A stretch of DNA of 64,000 nucleotides, from the NCBI RefSeq assembly GCF_037976825.1, contig NZ_CP150269.1:5159501-5223500 (forward strand), written 5' to 3'. The position numbers were made by a program, and so were the translations under genes. The first letter of the stretch is position 1. Every line of letters starts with the position of its first letter. Below the pieces are notes generated by a model, which worked only from the letters and a program-made list of their open reading frames with translations, made no database searches and was not told the origin of the DNA. This document shows, in pieces, positions 51,954 to 61,336 of the stretch. Source of the stretch: Paenibacillus sp. FSL K6-1330. Its GTDB lineage: Bacteria; Bacillota; Bacilli; Paenibacillales; Paenibacillaceae.

Positions 51954-52265
51954 TTATAGTTTGTTTTGAATATACTCGGAAAATTCCTTGATGGTCTGTT
52001 CATTCCGGCGATAATAGGTCCACTTTCCGATACGCTCGGACTCAAGCAGTCCCGCTCTTTGAAGTGTCAGCAGATAATTGGAAATGACGGATTGCGCCAG
52101 CCCGCTCTTCTTTTGAATATCGGCTACACAAATTCCGGTCCGGAAGCTGATGCCGTATTCCATATATTTCTTCTCCTCAAAATGATGCTCCGGGTTTTTC
52201 AGCCAATCCATGATTTGACAACGGGTCTCATTGGATAACGCTTTGTAAATTAAAATAGGTTCCAT
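51954..52265 (-). CDS. ArsR-family transcriptional repressor
   Basis: The protein of about 103 residues begins MEPILIYKALSNETRCQIMD and has the winged helix of ArsR regulators: GICVADIQKKSGLAQSVISN then YLLTLQRAGLLESERIGKWT and YYRRNEQTIKEF. The metal site motif ELCVCDL is not conserved (GICVADI keeps one Cys), so it probably senses something other than arsenite or is a non-metal relative such as NolR/HlyU type. Its operator-like dyad lies directly upstream of the start. Confidence 0.9.
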   Translation of the reverse strand: MEPILIYKALSNETRCQIMDWLKNPEHHFEEKKYMEYGISFRTGICVADIQKKSGLAQSVISNYLLTLQRAGLLESERIGKWTYYRRNEQTIKEFSEYIQNKL

Positions 52266-52277
52266 ACAGATCATTAT

Positions 52278-52293
52278 ATCTATTTATATAGAT
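52278..52293. promoter_or_regulatory. Candidate autoregulatory ArsR operator
   Basis: ATCTAT-4-ATAGAT, an inverted repeat just upstream of the ArsR start, resembles the dyads at 51856-51929. Confidence 0.5.
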
Positions 52294-52426
52294 TTGTAAA
52301 TGTTTTTTTGAATACTGGTCACTGGATTAAATAGATAATCTAGAGTAAAAGACTTTCTAGACAAAGGATTGCCAAGTTCCAAAGAGTGCATCGAGGAAAT
52401 CTACTGACATTACAAATATACAGAAC

Positions 52427-52463
52427 AAAAACAGACACGCTGAATAGTGTGTCTGTTTTTTCT
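52427..52463. terminator. Bidirectional terminator after dhaKL
   Basis: A perfect twelve-base-pair stem AAAAACAGACAC / GTGTCTGTTTTT with T tracts on both strands lies between the ArsR promoter and the dhaKL stop at 52580. Confidence 0.9.
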
Positions 52464-52579
52464 TTTTCGGATAAATTCATTTGGAAACGAAGGTTTGATG
52501 TTGGTAATAGCTGTGCGACTCAGCTGAAATCAATGATGATTGATTGGATTGATTAATGTATAAATGGAATATTTATACA

Positions 52580-54340
52580 TTACCTCATCACTTTAGCAAG
52601 CTCCGTGAAAATAACCCCGAGCGCGTGTGCGCCCGCATCCGGGTATCCGATGCTGCGTTCGCCTACCGTGCCCGCTCTACCCATTCGGGCAACGATGTCT
52701 GCCGTCTTCTGCGCTCCGAGCACCGCCGCTTCAGCCGCCTTAATCGCTGCTGGCTTCATCTCTTCACCTTGCTCTGCACTCTGCGTCCAGGAATCCGCGA
52801 ACGGGACGAGTGCGTCGATCAATGTCTTGTCGCCGACGACAGCTCCTCTTCCGAACGATCTTTCGCCCGTATCCTGGATTCCTTTCACAACGGCCTGCAT
52901 CATATCCGCGACCTCTTGAACGGACAATTCCTGCTTCTGACCGGCAGATTTACTCGCTGCACGGAATGCGGATCCCCAGATCGGTCCGGAAGCCCCGCCG
53001 CAATGCTCCATGATGATCAACGAGCAGGCGTCGAGGAAATCGCCGATATCGCTGAGATGGTGGGTCAGAATATCGTCCCACTCCGCCTTGAGCTGCTTGA
53101 AACCCTTGGCGACACTCATGCCGAAATCGCCGTCTCCGGCATGGGCGTCGAGCTCGCAAAACGGCACCTCGTTCTCGATGATGACCTCGCTCATTTGATC
53201 GATCAGATATACGATATTTTGCAAGGATAGCCGGTTGTTCTTAATCACCGCAGCGTCAGCATCCGTATTGTTTTTATACGAAACTGCCCTCTCTGACTTC
53301 TCTTCTTGAATAACCTCGGTATAGTTCACGGGCTCAAAAGATCCCTTAACCGACAGTGCCGGCGTATCGCACGGCGCAGACAGCCACTTCTTAAGCGTCT
53401 CGTCCAGCTTCATGATTGTCACCGATGCGCCTGCCATATCGATGCTGGTCATATAGTTGCCGACGAATACTTTGAATACCCGCTTGTTTCGGGACGCTAA
53501 TTCGCGCATCACCGAATTGTTCAGCAAGTACAGCTCCTGCAGCGGCGTGCCGCCAAACCCATTGATTAATACGGCAACTTCGTTCTCTGCAGAATCATTC
53601 ATCTGCAAGTTGTCCAGCAAAGATGTGACCATCCGCTGCGCCAGCTCATCTGCAGGAACAACGTTCTCCCTGCGGATTCCCGGTTCGCCGTGAATGCCGA
53701 CGCCGTATTCCATCTCGTTATCTTCGATATGAAACGTCGGAGTTCCCTTGGCGGGCACGGTGCAAGAGGTAAACGCAAAGCCGATGCTGCGAACATGGTT
53801 AATCGCATGCTGCGCCGCTTCTTTCACATCCGGCAGGGACAGTCCCGCTTCTGCGGCTGCTCCGGCTACCTTATGAACGAGCACCGTTCCGGCAACTCCT
53901 CTTCTCCCTACCGTATAGAGACTGTCTTCAACGGCGATGTCATCGTCGACCTTCACATAATCCACTTGGATACCGTCCTCGCTCGCAAGGTGGGCCGCAT
54001 TTTTGAAGTTCATGATGTCGCCGCTGTAATTTTTGATAATAAGCAGCGTTCCCTTATTACTCGCAGAGCTGCGGATCGCTTGATACACCTGGATTTGGGA
54101 CGGGGAAGCAAACACATCGCCGCACACGGCCGCATCCAGCATGCCACTTCCAACGAATCCGGCATGAGCTGGTTCGTGGCCGCTTCCGCCGCCGCTGATC
54201 AGTGTAACTTTATCTTGGTTGATCTCTTTTTTGGAAATCACTTTGAATTTAGGGCTGAACGCTAACTCAGGATGCGCCAGCACAAGCCCATTGCACATTT
54301 CCCGAACCAAGGTTTCCGGTTTATTCATGATTTTCTTCAT
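52580..54340 (-). CDS. ATP-dependent dihydroxyacetone kinase, fused DhaK-DhaL
   Basis: The 586-residue protein joins DhaK and DhaL in one chain, the layout of the ATP-dependent kinase rather than the PTS form. DhaK (about 1-330) has LISGGGSGHEPAHAGFVGSG and the covalent substrate His near 217 in GVGIHGEPGIRREN. DhaL (about 365-586) has CELDAHAGDGDFGMSVAKGF with the Mg-binding Asp residues near 398-405, and GASGPIWGSAFRAASK. It converts dihydroxyacetone to DHAP; this family also includes erythrulose kinases, so the substrate is likely but not certain. The start lies one base after the gldA stop, with GGAGTTATAAG as ribosome site. Confidence 0.92.
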   Translation of the reverse strand: MKKIMNKPETLVREMCNGLVLAHPELAFSPKFKVISKKEINQDKVTLISGGGSGHEPAHAGFVGSGMLDAAVCGDVFASPSQIQVYQAIRSSASNKGTLLIIKNYSGDIMNFKNAAHLASEDGIQVDYVKVDDDIAVEDSLYTVGRRGVAGTVLVHKVAGAAAEAGLSLPDVKEAAQHAINHVRSIGFAFTSCTVPAKGTPTFHIEDNEMEYGVGIHGEPGIRRENVVPADELAQRMVTSLLDNLQMNDSAENEVAVLINGFGGTPLQELYLLNNSVMRELASRNKRVFKVFVGNYMTSIDMAGASVTIMKLDETLKKWLSAPCDTPALSVKGSFEPVNYTEVIQEEKSERAVSYKNNTDADAAVIKNNRLSLQNIVYLIDQMSEVIIENEVPFCELDAHAGDGDFGMSVAKGFKQLKAEWDDILTHHLSDIGDFLDACSLIIMEHCGGASGPIWGSAFRAASKSAGQKQELSVQEVADMMQAVVKGIQDTGERSFGRGAVVGDKTLIDALVPFADSWTQSAEQGEEMKPAAIKAAEAAVLGAQKTADIVARMGRAGTVGERSIGYPDAGAHALGVIFTELAKVMR

Positions 54341-54341
54341 C

Positions 54342-55478
54342 TTATAACTCCTTACTTAATTTGTATTGACGACCCAACTGGTCAGCGGCCATAATCGCGG
54401 ATGCTACCGCTTCCTCCGAAATCGGGAATGGCATCGAATGGATGGATTCCTCGGCAATACATGCCTTCTTGGCCACTTCAAGCAGCTCCTCGTAGGTCAC
54501 ACGCTCTACGCCGATATCCTCCAGGCATACAGGAAGACCGATCGACAGGCAGAAGTCCAGCACTTCCTTCATTTCGTCCCGGTCGGCATTCTCAAGCACC
54601 AATTGAGCAATCGTACTAAAGGCTACCTTCTCGCCGTGATAATAATGATGCGTTCCTTCAAGAGCCGTCAAGCCATTGTGAATCGCGTGAATCGCTGCCA
54701 AACCGCCGCTCTCGAAGCCTAGTCCCGATAACAGAATATTCGTCTCGACGATATTCTCCAAGGCTGGCGTCACAATATTTTGATCACAGGCCAGTTTTGC
54801 TCTGTACCCGTTCTCAAGCAGTGTTTCATAACATAGCTTGGCAAGTCCCAGCGCTGTAATCGTCCCTTTGGCGTCACCGCATACGCCTTCGCGAACACCG
54901 CACGGCAGACCGGCATTGACATTGGAGTAAGATTGAGCCGTCGCTCTTGCTTCGAAATAGGTAGAGAGCGCATCCCCCATACCAGCAACAAGGAATCTAG
55001 TCGGCGCTTTGGCAATAACCGTCGTATCAATCATGACGACACTAGGACTTTGTTTGAAATAAGCATAATCATCGAATTCGCCTTCCGGAGTATAGAGTAC
55101 CGCCGAATGGCTTGTCGGTGCATCGGTTGCCGCAATTGTCGGGACAACAATCAGGGCCTCACCTTCGGCTACGCATTTTGCCGTATCAATCGCTTTGCCT
55201 CCCCCGAGGCCAATCGTGCAGGCACATTGATGCTCCTTCGCCAAAGCTTGCAATCTGGCAACCTCCTGCCGGGAGCATTCCCCACGGAAGCCGCTTTCAA
55301 CTAGCGTTATATTAAATTTCAGTTTCGTTGACTCCAGCTTGTCTTTCACCCGTGCAACATCATCGGGATGGGCAATCAGCAGAGCGGATTCACCGAATGT
55401 CTTCACAAAATAACCTAAATTCAACAGTTCGTTCTCACCTTGCACATATTTTGTCGGACTGATAAACGCTCTTCTCAT
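54342..55478 (-). CDS. gldA: Glycerol dehydrogenase (iron-containing alcohol dehydrogenase family)
   Basis: The ATG at 55478, six bases after GGAGGA, gives 378 residues; the ATG at 55484 is too close to that site. The protein has the GldA plan: IGLGGGKAIDTAKCV for NAD, VPTIAATDAPTSHSAVLYTP, and metal ligands Asp in GMGDALSTYFEA and two His in HNGLTALEGTHHYYHGEKVA. It oxidises glycerol (or a similar polyol) to dihydroxyacetone. The kinase gene follows directly, so glycerol would be converted to DHAP by this pair. Expression is probably controlled by the divergent regulator and by CcpA. Confidence 0.9.
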   Translation of the reverse strand: MRRAFISPTKYVQGENELLNLGYFVKTFGESALLIAHPDDVARVKDKLESTKLKFNITLVESGFRGECSRQEVARLQALAKEHQCACTIGLGGGKAIDTAKCVAEGEALIVVPTIAATDAPTSHSAVLYTPEGEFDDYAYFKQSPSVVMIDTTVIAKAPTRFLVAGMGDALSTYFEARATAQSYSNVNAGLPCGVREGVCGDAKGTITALGLAKLCYETLLENGYRAKLACDQNIVTPALENIVETNILLSGLGFESGGLAAIHAIHNGLTALEGTHHYYHGEKVAFSTIAQLVLENADRDEMKEVLDFCLSIGLPVCLEDIGVERVTYEELLEVAKKACIAEESIHSMPFPISEEAVASAIMAADQLGRQYKLSKEL

Positions 55479-55555
55479 GTTCATTCCTCCTAAGTAAACT
55501 ATACTTATTATTATAGGTTGTACTTAATCGGGAAGCATGAAACAATGAGATCGGA

Positions 55556-55569
55556 ATAAAGCGTTTTCT
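55556..55569. promoter_or_regulatory. Catabolite-responsive element candidate
   Basis: ATAAAGCGTTTTCT matches the cre consensus TGAAAGCGTTTTCA in its 11-base core AAAGCGTTTTC. It lies between gldA and the PocR-type regulator gene and would allow CcpA repression. Confidence 0.55.
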
Positions 55570-55610
55570 TATCGTATTTTTTTGTCATCTCTATGGAAAA
55601 TTGTATTATC

Positions 55611-55640
55611 TTGTTCTTCAGTAGAAGCATTCGCTATAAT
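55611..55640 (+). promoter_or_regulatory. Promoter of the PocR-AraC regulator gene
   Basis: TTGTTC (55611-55616) and TATAAT (55635-55640) are separated by 18 bases, about 40 bases before the ATG at 55683. Confidence 0.6.
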
Positions 55641-55682
55641 ATTCAGTAGAGTTTCTATAACTTTTCATAGGAGAATGTTGTC

Positions 55683-56729
55683 ATGTCCAAATCCCGATAT
55701 GATTTAGAAGAAATCATTGATTTGGAGAAATGGGAGAAGCTGCAGGATTCCTTATCGCTCGTGACCCAAATGGCGATCCTTACGGTCGATTACAAGGGCG
55801 TTCCCGTCACCAAGCACAGCTATTGTCAGCCTTTCTGCCAAGGCGTGCGCCAGGATTCCCATCTCTCTCCATATTGTCAAAAATGCGACGCGCGTGCCGG
55901 CATTGAAGCGGTTCGCCAAAACAAGCCATACATCTATTTATGCCATTTCAACATCATCGATATCGCCATCCCGATCATTATTGATAACCAATATCTTGGT
56001 GCGATCATGGCGGGACAGCTCAAGCTCCGAGAATCTGACGCGCCGATGCTGGAACAGATCGTATCTCGGCCGCCCAATGTGGAGTCAAACCGGAAGTTTA
56101 AGGAACTCGAAGGGGATTACGATGCACTACCCGTCTTATCCTATGATGAGGTGACGAAATGCGTGGATCTGCTGCTGCAATTAAGCACCTATATCGTGGA
56201 GGAAGCGATTCAGAAGCATACCACGATCGATTTATACAAAAAAGTGCTCACGTCCAACATGGATGCGCCAGCTTCCATGGAAGGTTATAACGAGTCGGAT
56301 CGTGCGGTCCGCAGCATCCAATCCATGCAACAGGAGCTCTCAGGAGCACTGATCGATACCAAATTGAAGAATGGCGCTGGGCGGTTCGTCTCATCGAATG
56401 CCGTGCTTCAGCCTGCGTTTGACTACATTTTTACGCACAAGCATGAGAATTTCACCCTGAAGGAAATGGCCAAGCTTTGCCATATTAGTCCCAGCTATTT
56501 CAGCCGCATATTTACGAAAGAAACGGGAGAGAATTTCTCCGCCTTCATCGCCCGACTCAAGATTGAATGGGCCAAGCAGCTGTTGGAGTCCACCGATTCG
56601 CCGATCCATCAAGTGAGTGATGATTTGGGCTTCTGCGATACGGGCTATTTTATCAAAACATTTAAAAAGTTCGAGCACCTCACCCCGGCCGTGTACCGGA
56701 ACATGTATGCCGGGCTATCGGCTAAGTGA
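55683..56729 (+). CDS. PocR-type sensor with AraC helix-turn-helix domain
   Basis: The 348-residue protein has a PocR ligand-sensing domain (about 10-170) with a Cys cluster near residues 48, 52, 65, 68 and 87 (HSYCQPFCQGVR; SPYCQKCDARAG), the fold found in PocR-like regulators of propanediol and glycerol use. It is followed by a linker and an AraC-type DNA-binding domain (about 245-345; FTLKEMAKLCHISPSYFSRI, IHQVSDDLGFCDTGYFIKTF). It is divergent from gldA-dhaKL, and I infer that it activates them in response to a small polyol or metal-dependent signal. The Cys cluster may bind a metal or redox signal. Confidence 0.9.
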   Translation: MSKSRYDLEEIIDLEKWEKLQDSLSLVTQMAILTVDYKGVPVTKHSYCQPFCQGVRQDSHLSPYCQKCDARAGIEAVRQNKPYIYLCHFNIIDIAIPIIIDNQYLGAIMAGQLKLRESDAPMLEQIVSRPPNVESNRKFKELEGDYDALPVLSYDEVTKCVDLLLQLSTYIVEEAIQKHTTIDLYKKVLTSNMDAPASMEGYNESDRAVRSIQSMQQELSGALIDTKLKNGAGRFVSSNAVLQPAFDYIFTHKHENFTLKEMAKLCHISPSYFSRIFTKETGENFSAFIARLKIEWAKQLLESTDSPIHQVSDDLGFCDTGYFIKTFKKFEHLTPAVYRNMYAGLSAK

Positions 56730-56756
56730 TCGGTTTACCAACCGATTATTACAAGT

Positions 56757-56788
56757 AAACCCCTTCGTTCATGAACGAAAGGGTTTTT
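56757..56788 (+). terminator. Terminator after the PocR-AraC gene
   Basis: The stem AACCCCTTCGTTC / GAACGAAAGGGTT with one mismatch runs into TTTTT. It overlaps the stop of the GNAT remnant on the other strand. Confidence 0.8.
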
Positions 56789-56938
56789 GCACATCAACCA
56801 TAATAATCGAATACAATTTTAAATCTTCATGTGACCCTTTAACCCAAATCGCTTTTCTTAATAAACCTTCATAGGACATGCCGGCCTTTTCCATCACTCT
56901 GGCTGACCCTACGTTTAATGGGTGACAACTGGCTTATT
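56769..56938 (-). pseudogene. C-terminal remnant of a GNAT acetyltransferase
   Basis: The minus strand encodes CHPLNVGSARVMEKAGMSYE, then GLLRKAIWVKGSHEDLKLYS and a stop, matching the C-terminal end of RimJ/RimL-type GNATs (ATCHPxNxxSxRVMEKxGM). The front of the gene is absent upstream, where the sequence becomes AT-rich. The remnant's end lies in the terminator of the regulator gene. Confidence 0.7.
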
Positions 56939-56971
56939 TATATTTTTGTTAAACAGAAATCCATTATTAAT

Positions 56972-57730
56972 TTATATTTCGATCTCCTGCATTTTCACCA
57001 TAACTTTCTTGACCCTGCCATCCATATCCGTTCCCCCAAACTTTGGAAGCTTGAGTTCGCCTACAATCTTCCCATCGCGCATAAACATAATGCGCTCCGT
57101 CCGTGCCGCAACTTGTGCATCGTGAGTGACAAGCATGACCGCAGTACCGTCTGCATTGATTTCAGAGAATATGTCCATCGTTTCCTGAGCGGATATGGAA
57201 TTGAGTGCGCCCGTAGGCTCGTCGCCGAAAATAATGCTCGGGTTGTTCATCAGCGCCCGGCATATCCCCGCACGCTGAAGCTGACCACCCGAAACCTGGG
57301 TGATGCTGCGTTTTTCAAGCTCTGCAATGCCTACCCTTTTCATAAGCTCTCTTGCCTTCACCGTAATGTTCGCGGCGTTTTTTCGGTTATCCCGCATGGA
57401 TGGAAGAATGATATTGTCGAGGATATTCAAATTTTTCAGCATCGTCGGCTGTTGGAACACAAAACCCATTTTGGTTCTGCGCATATCTGCAAGCTCATTC
57501 TCCCCAAGCGTCGATAAATCCTTACCCTCAAAAACGACTTTTCCGCCATTCACGCCATCCGTCCCGCTCAGTGCAAACAATAGCGTTGATTTCCCCGAGC
57601 CTGATGGTCCCATAACAGCTACGAACTCGCCCTCGTGAATATAGGCGGACACCCCGTCCAGAACATTGTGCTGTTCGCCGCCTTCACCGAAAGATTTTAC
57701 GATATCATCACCGATAATCATCTTTTTCAT
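56972..57730 (-). CDS. ABC transporter ATPase of the LolD/MacB type
   Basis: The 252-residue protein has Walker A MGPSGSGKSTLLFALSG, Q-loop FVFQQPTMLK, the ABC signature VSGGQLQRAGICRALM, Walker B IIFGDEPTGALNS and the H-loop LVTHD. It follows the FtsX-like permease by four bases and carries its ribosome site AAGGAG in that gene's end. Such FtsX/ATPase pairs act as mechanotransmission or peptide-antibiotic resistance transporters. It is the last gene of the TetR-controlled operon. Confidence 0.92.
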   Translation of the reverse strand: MKKMIIGDDIVKSFGEGGEQHNVLDGVSAYIHEGEFVAVMGPSGSGKSTLLFALSGTDGVNGGKVVFEGKDLSTLGENELADMRRTKMGFVFQQPTMLKNLNILDNIILPSMRDNRKNAANITVKARELMKRVGIAELEKRSITQVSGGQLQRAGICRALMNNPSIIFGDEPTGALNSISAQETMDIFSEINADGTAVMLVTHDAQVAARTERIMFMRDGKIVGELKLPKFGGTDMDGRVKKVMVKMQEIEI

Positions 57731-57734
57731 CTGC

Positions 57735-60053
57735 CTACTCCTTTATATTTTCGGATATTGTTATTTGTCCTGCGCCCGATGTGCCGATCATGGTAGCGAT
57801 TAGTATCGAGGCTATCATCATAAGCGGGCTGTACAGATACGCCGAAAGCGGATTGACCGCAAAATGAAACGCCGACGCTCCAAACGAAGAGATAACCGCA
57901 CCCGCAAGCATTTCTCCGAGCGTGTTTGCCAGAAGGGTTCCGAGAACAATGCCGACAATCAGAACAAATACAGAACGCGAAGCATATTGCACCTTAATGT
58001 CCGTGTTCGTAAATCCGAGAGCTTTCATAACGGCAATGGAATATCGGTCCTTAGCAACAAGCATTTTCATAAACAACAGGGTAATCAGTACCGATAATAT
58101 CAGCGCAACAGCCATTGCGGCGTGTGAGGCCTTCTTGACGGAATTTATGGTTGAGCCAAATGTCTGTGCAACAAATTCATCAATGTCTGAAATCTTGGCA
58201 AAATCAAACCTGTCCGCGTAGTCCGAAATCCTGGCGTCGACAAGAGATTTATCCGAAAGTTCAGCGAAGATCATGCTCCACATCATATCCGCCGAATTGT
58301 CGGTGAATACCGCCTTTGCGGTCTTGCCGCCGTTGGTAATGTCTGAGTATATTCCGCTTACCGTTAGTTCCTTCTCCTGTCCCTCTATCACCAGCGTAAT
58401 GCCATCACCGGCCTTTTTGCTCAGCTCATCCGCGTTCAAAACCGACAGTGCAATTTCATTCTCTGCGGCAGGTGCTCTGCCTTTGGAATAGGCAATTGGG
58501 AATATGGAATGGTCGCCGAGTTCGATTTTTATGTTTTCCTCAGAACCGTCTTCTGTTTTGATGTTAAATGCTTTTGTTGTAAGGACGGCAACCTTGGATA
58601 TGGCACGGTCGCTGCCCATCGCATTTCGTAGTTCAGCCGTTTTCTCTGAAATGTTATCGGTCTGCTGTATGTCAGCACGTATATCATAGTTTCCGATCCC
58701 CATATATTGGATGAAGCTTGTAGAGGAGATGGTGTTGTACAAATTCTGTGGAACAATCAAGATAAATGCTGCAATCACCAACACCGTTAGGCTTGTAGCA
58801 TAAAGCTTTTTCCTTGCGAGAACATCTTGGATACCGAGGAAAACATTCGTATTCAACAACCTGTTTCCACTTAGATTAAAACCTTTGGCGCCTGTGTTTT
58901 TCTCCTGTGAAGTGCCAAAGCGTATGGCTTCTGCGGCGGATATCTTTCGAAAACGTTTCAACACTGTGTTTACATAGGCGATGATGGCAAGGAATACAAG
59001 CAGCATGCCGATGATTCCGAACAACAAAGCATAAGCGGAATTTTCGCTTCCCCCCATATACAGCCTTATATTTTCAAGAAGCATGCCTTGGAACATAACC
59101 GACAGTGCAAAACCGAGCATACTACCCACCCCGGCAATCGCTGCGTATTTCGTAAGATACATCTTCTTTATGTCGGAAACACGCAGCCCTATTGCCTTCA
59201 TAACCCCAATCTCGCGATAATCTTCTTCGATTTTCGCCAGGAGCGTAAATCGTATGCACATCAATGCGATGGCCACAACAAGCGCGCTCACAAGAAGTAT
59301 AACCGCGATCATCAACCCATCGGAAAGTGCATTCATCATTTTAAAAAGCTTATATGTAACGGTTGGTCCGTTTCCTTCAAGTCCTGCGGAGGCATAAGCC
59401 GTTTCAAATGAACCGAGCTCAGATAAATCCTTTAATCTAAACTCAATCAGATACTCCATGCTGCCGAGGCCCTTGATTTCCGCGTAATCATGTTCATGTA
59501 CAAGAAATCTCTTGGATGAAGAGAGTGTAGAATTCATCTGCGAATCCCGGAGGAATCCCGCAACGATAAACTCCTTCCCACTAATGAACGCCTGATCACC
59601 GACCTTGGTGGTGCCATCCTTCATATAGCTTACTGGAACATATAACTCGCCGATGGCGGGTTTAATGATGTTACCGTCGAGATCAAGAAGATAATCGAAT
59701 TTTTGGCTCTGCATGCTAAATCCGTTATCCTGGACACTATTCGCAAGCGAATGTTCGCCTAATCGTATCCGCGCACCGTCCATATTGAGAAATTCTATCA
59801 CTTGTACATCATCCACATTGCTATGCTGCTCCGCAAAAGCCGAAAGCCGCGCAGTATCTATTTCACCGGAATGCATCTGCATAAAATGCGGGGTTTTAGC
59901 TTGCGTCATCAATGTGTTGAGCGCACCCGAGAGATTGACGACGAGGATCGCCGCGAGCGAAACAAGCATTGCCGCAGCAGCGACAAATACCATAGTTGTT
60001 AGTGTAGTGGCTTTGCTTTTTAAAAGATCATTGCGGATTATTCTGGAGTACAT
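57735..60053 (-). CDS. FtsX-family ABC permease
   Basis: The 772-residue protein has an N-terminal membrane segment (TTLTTMVFVAAAAMLVSLAA), a large extracytoplasmic domain, and a central and C-terminal set of membrane segments with EEDYREIGVMKAIGLRVSDI (the FtsX-family MKAxG motif) repeated at the C-terminus as MKMLVAKDRYSIAVMKALGF. That gives two FtsX-type blocks in one chain, a form typical of antimicrobial peptide-sensing and resistance transporters. The start overlaps the MFS stop by 16 bases; the start has AGAGGTGTCTT upstream. Confidence 0.88.
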   Translation of the reverse strand: MYSRIIRNDLLKSKATTLTTMVFVAAAAMLVSLAAILVVNLSGALNTLMTQAKTPHFMQMHSGEIDTARLSAFAEQHSNVDDVQVIEFLNMDGARIRLGEHSLANSVQDNGFSMQSQKFDYLLDLDGNIIKPAIGELYVPVSYMKDGTTKVGDQAFISGKEFIVAGFLRDSQMNSTLSSSKRFLVHEHDYAEIKGLGSMEYLIEFRLKDLSELGSFETAYASAGLEGNGPTVTYKLFKMMNALSDGLMIAVILLVSALVVAIALMCIRFTLLAKIEEDYREIGVMKAIGLRVSDIKKMYLTKYAAIAGVGSMLGFALSVMFQGMLLENIRLYMGGSENSAYALLFGIIGMLLVFLAIIAYVNTVLKRFRKISAAEAIRFGTSQEKNTGAKGFNLSGNRLLNTNVFLGIQDVLARKKLYATSLTVLVIAAFILIVPQNLYNTISSTSFIQYMGIGNYDIRADIQQTDNISEKTAELRNAMGSDRAISKVAVLTTKAFNIKTEDGSEENIKIELGDHSIFPIAYSKGRAPAAENEIALSVLNADELSKKAGDGITLVIEGQEKELTVSGIYSDITNGGKTAKAVFTDNSADMMWSMIFAELSDKSLVDARISDYADRFDFAKISDIDEFVAQTFGSTINSVKKASHAAMAVALILSVLITLLFMKMLVAKDRYSIAVMKALGFTNTDIKVQYASRSVFVLIVGIVLGTLLANTLGEMLAGAVISSFGASAFHFAVNPLSAYLYSPLMMIASILIATMIGTSGAGQITISENIKE

Positions 60054-61336
60054 AAGACACCTCTGTTTTCAAGCATTTTAACCGACTTTAATTTATACAG
60101 AATGACCGAAGTTACACATAACAGCATTCCGGCGATGATAATGAGAAATCCCATCCCTCTGCCGAGTCCCGTACCGATGATTTTTCCCACACTGTCAGAA
60201 AGCACGCCACCTTCAACTAACAAAGGGGTGAACACATAATCCGCCAAAACACCCGAAAGGGCATAAGCCACTACAAATCCAAGCTGGGAAAGGATTCCGA
60301 TCAGTGCCCAAGCTCTGCCTTGAACGGAATTATCAATGTTGGTACGAACTAGAAAATCCAGGCTTGTGTTGGCAAACGGAAGCATTGCAAAAAACAGAAA
60401 TCCCGAAACACAGATCAAGGCAATATGTTCTCGAAATCCGAACGCCATCATAAACACGCCTACACCAAACAAAGAAATCGAAAGAATGTTCACATAACCC
60501 TTTTGAATGGGAAGAAATCCTATAATGACACTGGATACGAGCATTCCCGAAGCGATAATGGTTTCTATCATCCCTACGACGGAGCTGCTTGTAAACGTCA
60601 GCAGCATGGGAATGGAGAGTGTTTCAATAACTCCAAGGTAAAATGTCAGCACCGATGTCATAATCACAAGAACAAGCACACCTCTGTTAGTAGAGACAGC
60701 GTTCCAACCGGCTTTGATTTCGTGGATGAACGATTGCGTGTGTTCGTATGTCTTGGAGACGAGGCCCCTGCGGACGGCAAGCGTAGTTGCAACGGTGACA
60801 AAAAAAGTGCAAATGTCGATGACAAGCAGCAGCTTTATATCCGTAACGGTGAGCAAAAATCCCGCAAGGATCGGCGAAATCAGAAATTTTGCCGATCCTG
60901 CCACCTGGACAAAACCGCTTGCCCTCGTATACTGCTCCTCGGTCAGCAAATCCGTAACCGTAGCCTTGTATGCGGGGTCAAGCAGCGATGAAAACACCGA
61001 GCTTATGGTAACTCCCACACAAATTTGCCATAGCTGTGCTTCTCCGCGAAGCATGCATATGAGGATGAATACAAGACCGATCGCAGAAAGACTATCGCCT
61101 AGCACCATTAACAGTCTGCGGTCATAGCGGTCCGCAAGCACTCCGGCAAATGCGCTTAAGAGTAACGACGGCATGAACGCAAGCAAGGTTACAAGCGCCA
61201 TGGCCGAAGCCTTTCCCGTCTGTTGGAAAACATAAATCCCAAGCCCGAACGATGTGAGCCCGTTTCCTATGGTTGAAATAAGCTGTCCCGACCACAGTAG
61301 GAGAAATTTCTTGAAAGACTTCTCTGGTTTATTCAT
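60038..61336 (-). CDS. MFS exporter, enterobactin/macrolide-efflux (MFS_3) type
   Basis: The ATG at 61336 gives 432 residues; an in-frame GTG at 61360 lies inside the TetR gene. The protein begins MNKPEKSFKKFLLLWSGQLI then STIGNGLTSFGLGIYVFQQTG, with motif A as GVLADRYDRRLLMVLGDSLS, and has twelve membrane segments. It resembles macrolide or enterobactin exporters. The start overlaps the TetR stop by eight bases. It and the FtsX/ATPase pair form a three-component export module controlled by the same TetR protein. Confidence 0.88.
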   Translation of the reverse strand: MNKPEKSFKKFLLLWSGQLISTIGNGLTSFGLGIYVFQQTGKASAMALVTLLAFMPSLLLSAFAGVLADRYDRRLLMVLGDSLSAIGLVFILICMLRGEAQLWQICVGVTISSVFSSLLDPAYKATVTDLLTEEQYTRASGFVQVAGSAKFLISPILAGFLLTVTDIKLLLVIDICTFFVTVATTLAVRRGLVSKTYEHTQSFIHEIKAGWNAVSTNRGVLVLVIMTSVLTFYLGVIETLSIPMLLTFTSSSVVGMIETIIASGMLVSSVIIGFLPIQKGYVNILSISLFGVGVFMMAFGFREHIALICVSGFLFFAMLPFANTSLDFLVRTNIDNSVQGRAWALIGILSQLGFVVAYALSGVLADYVFTPLLVEGGVLSDSVGKIIGTGLGRGMGFLIIIAGMLLCVTSVILYKLKSVKMLENRGVLCTPE

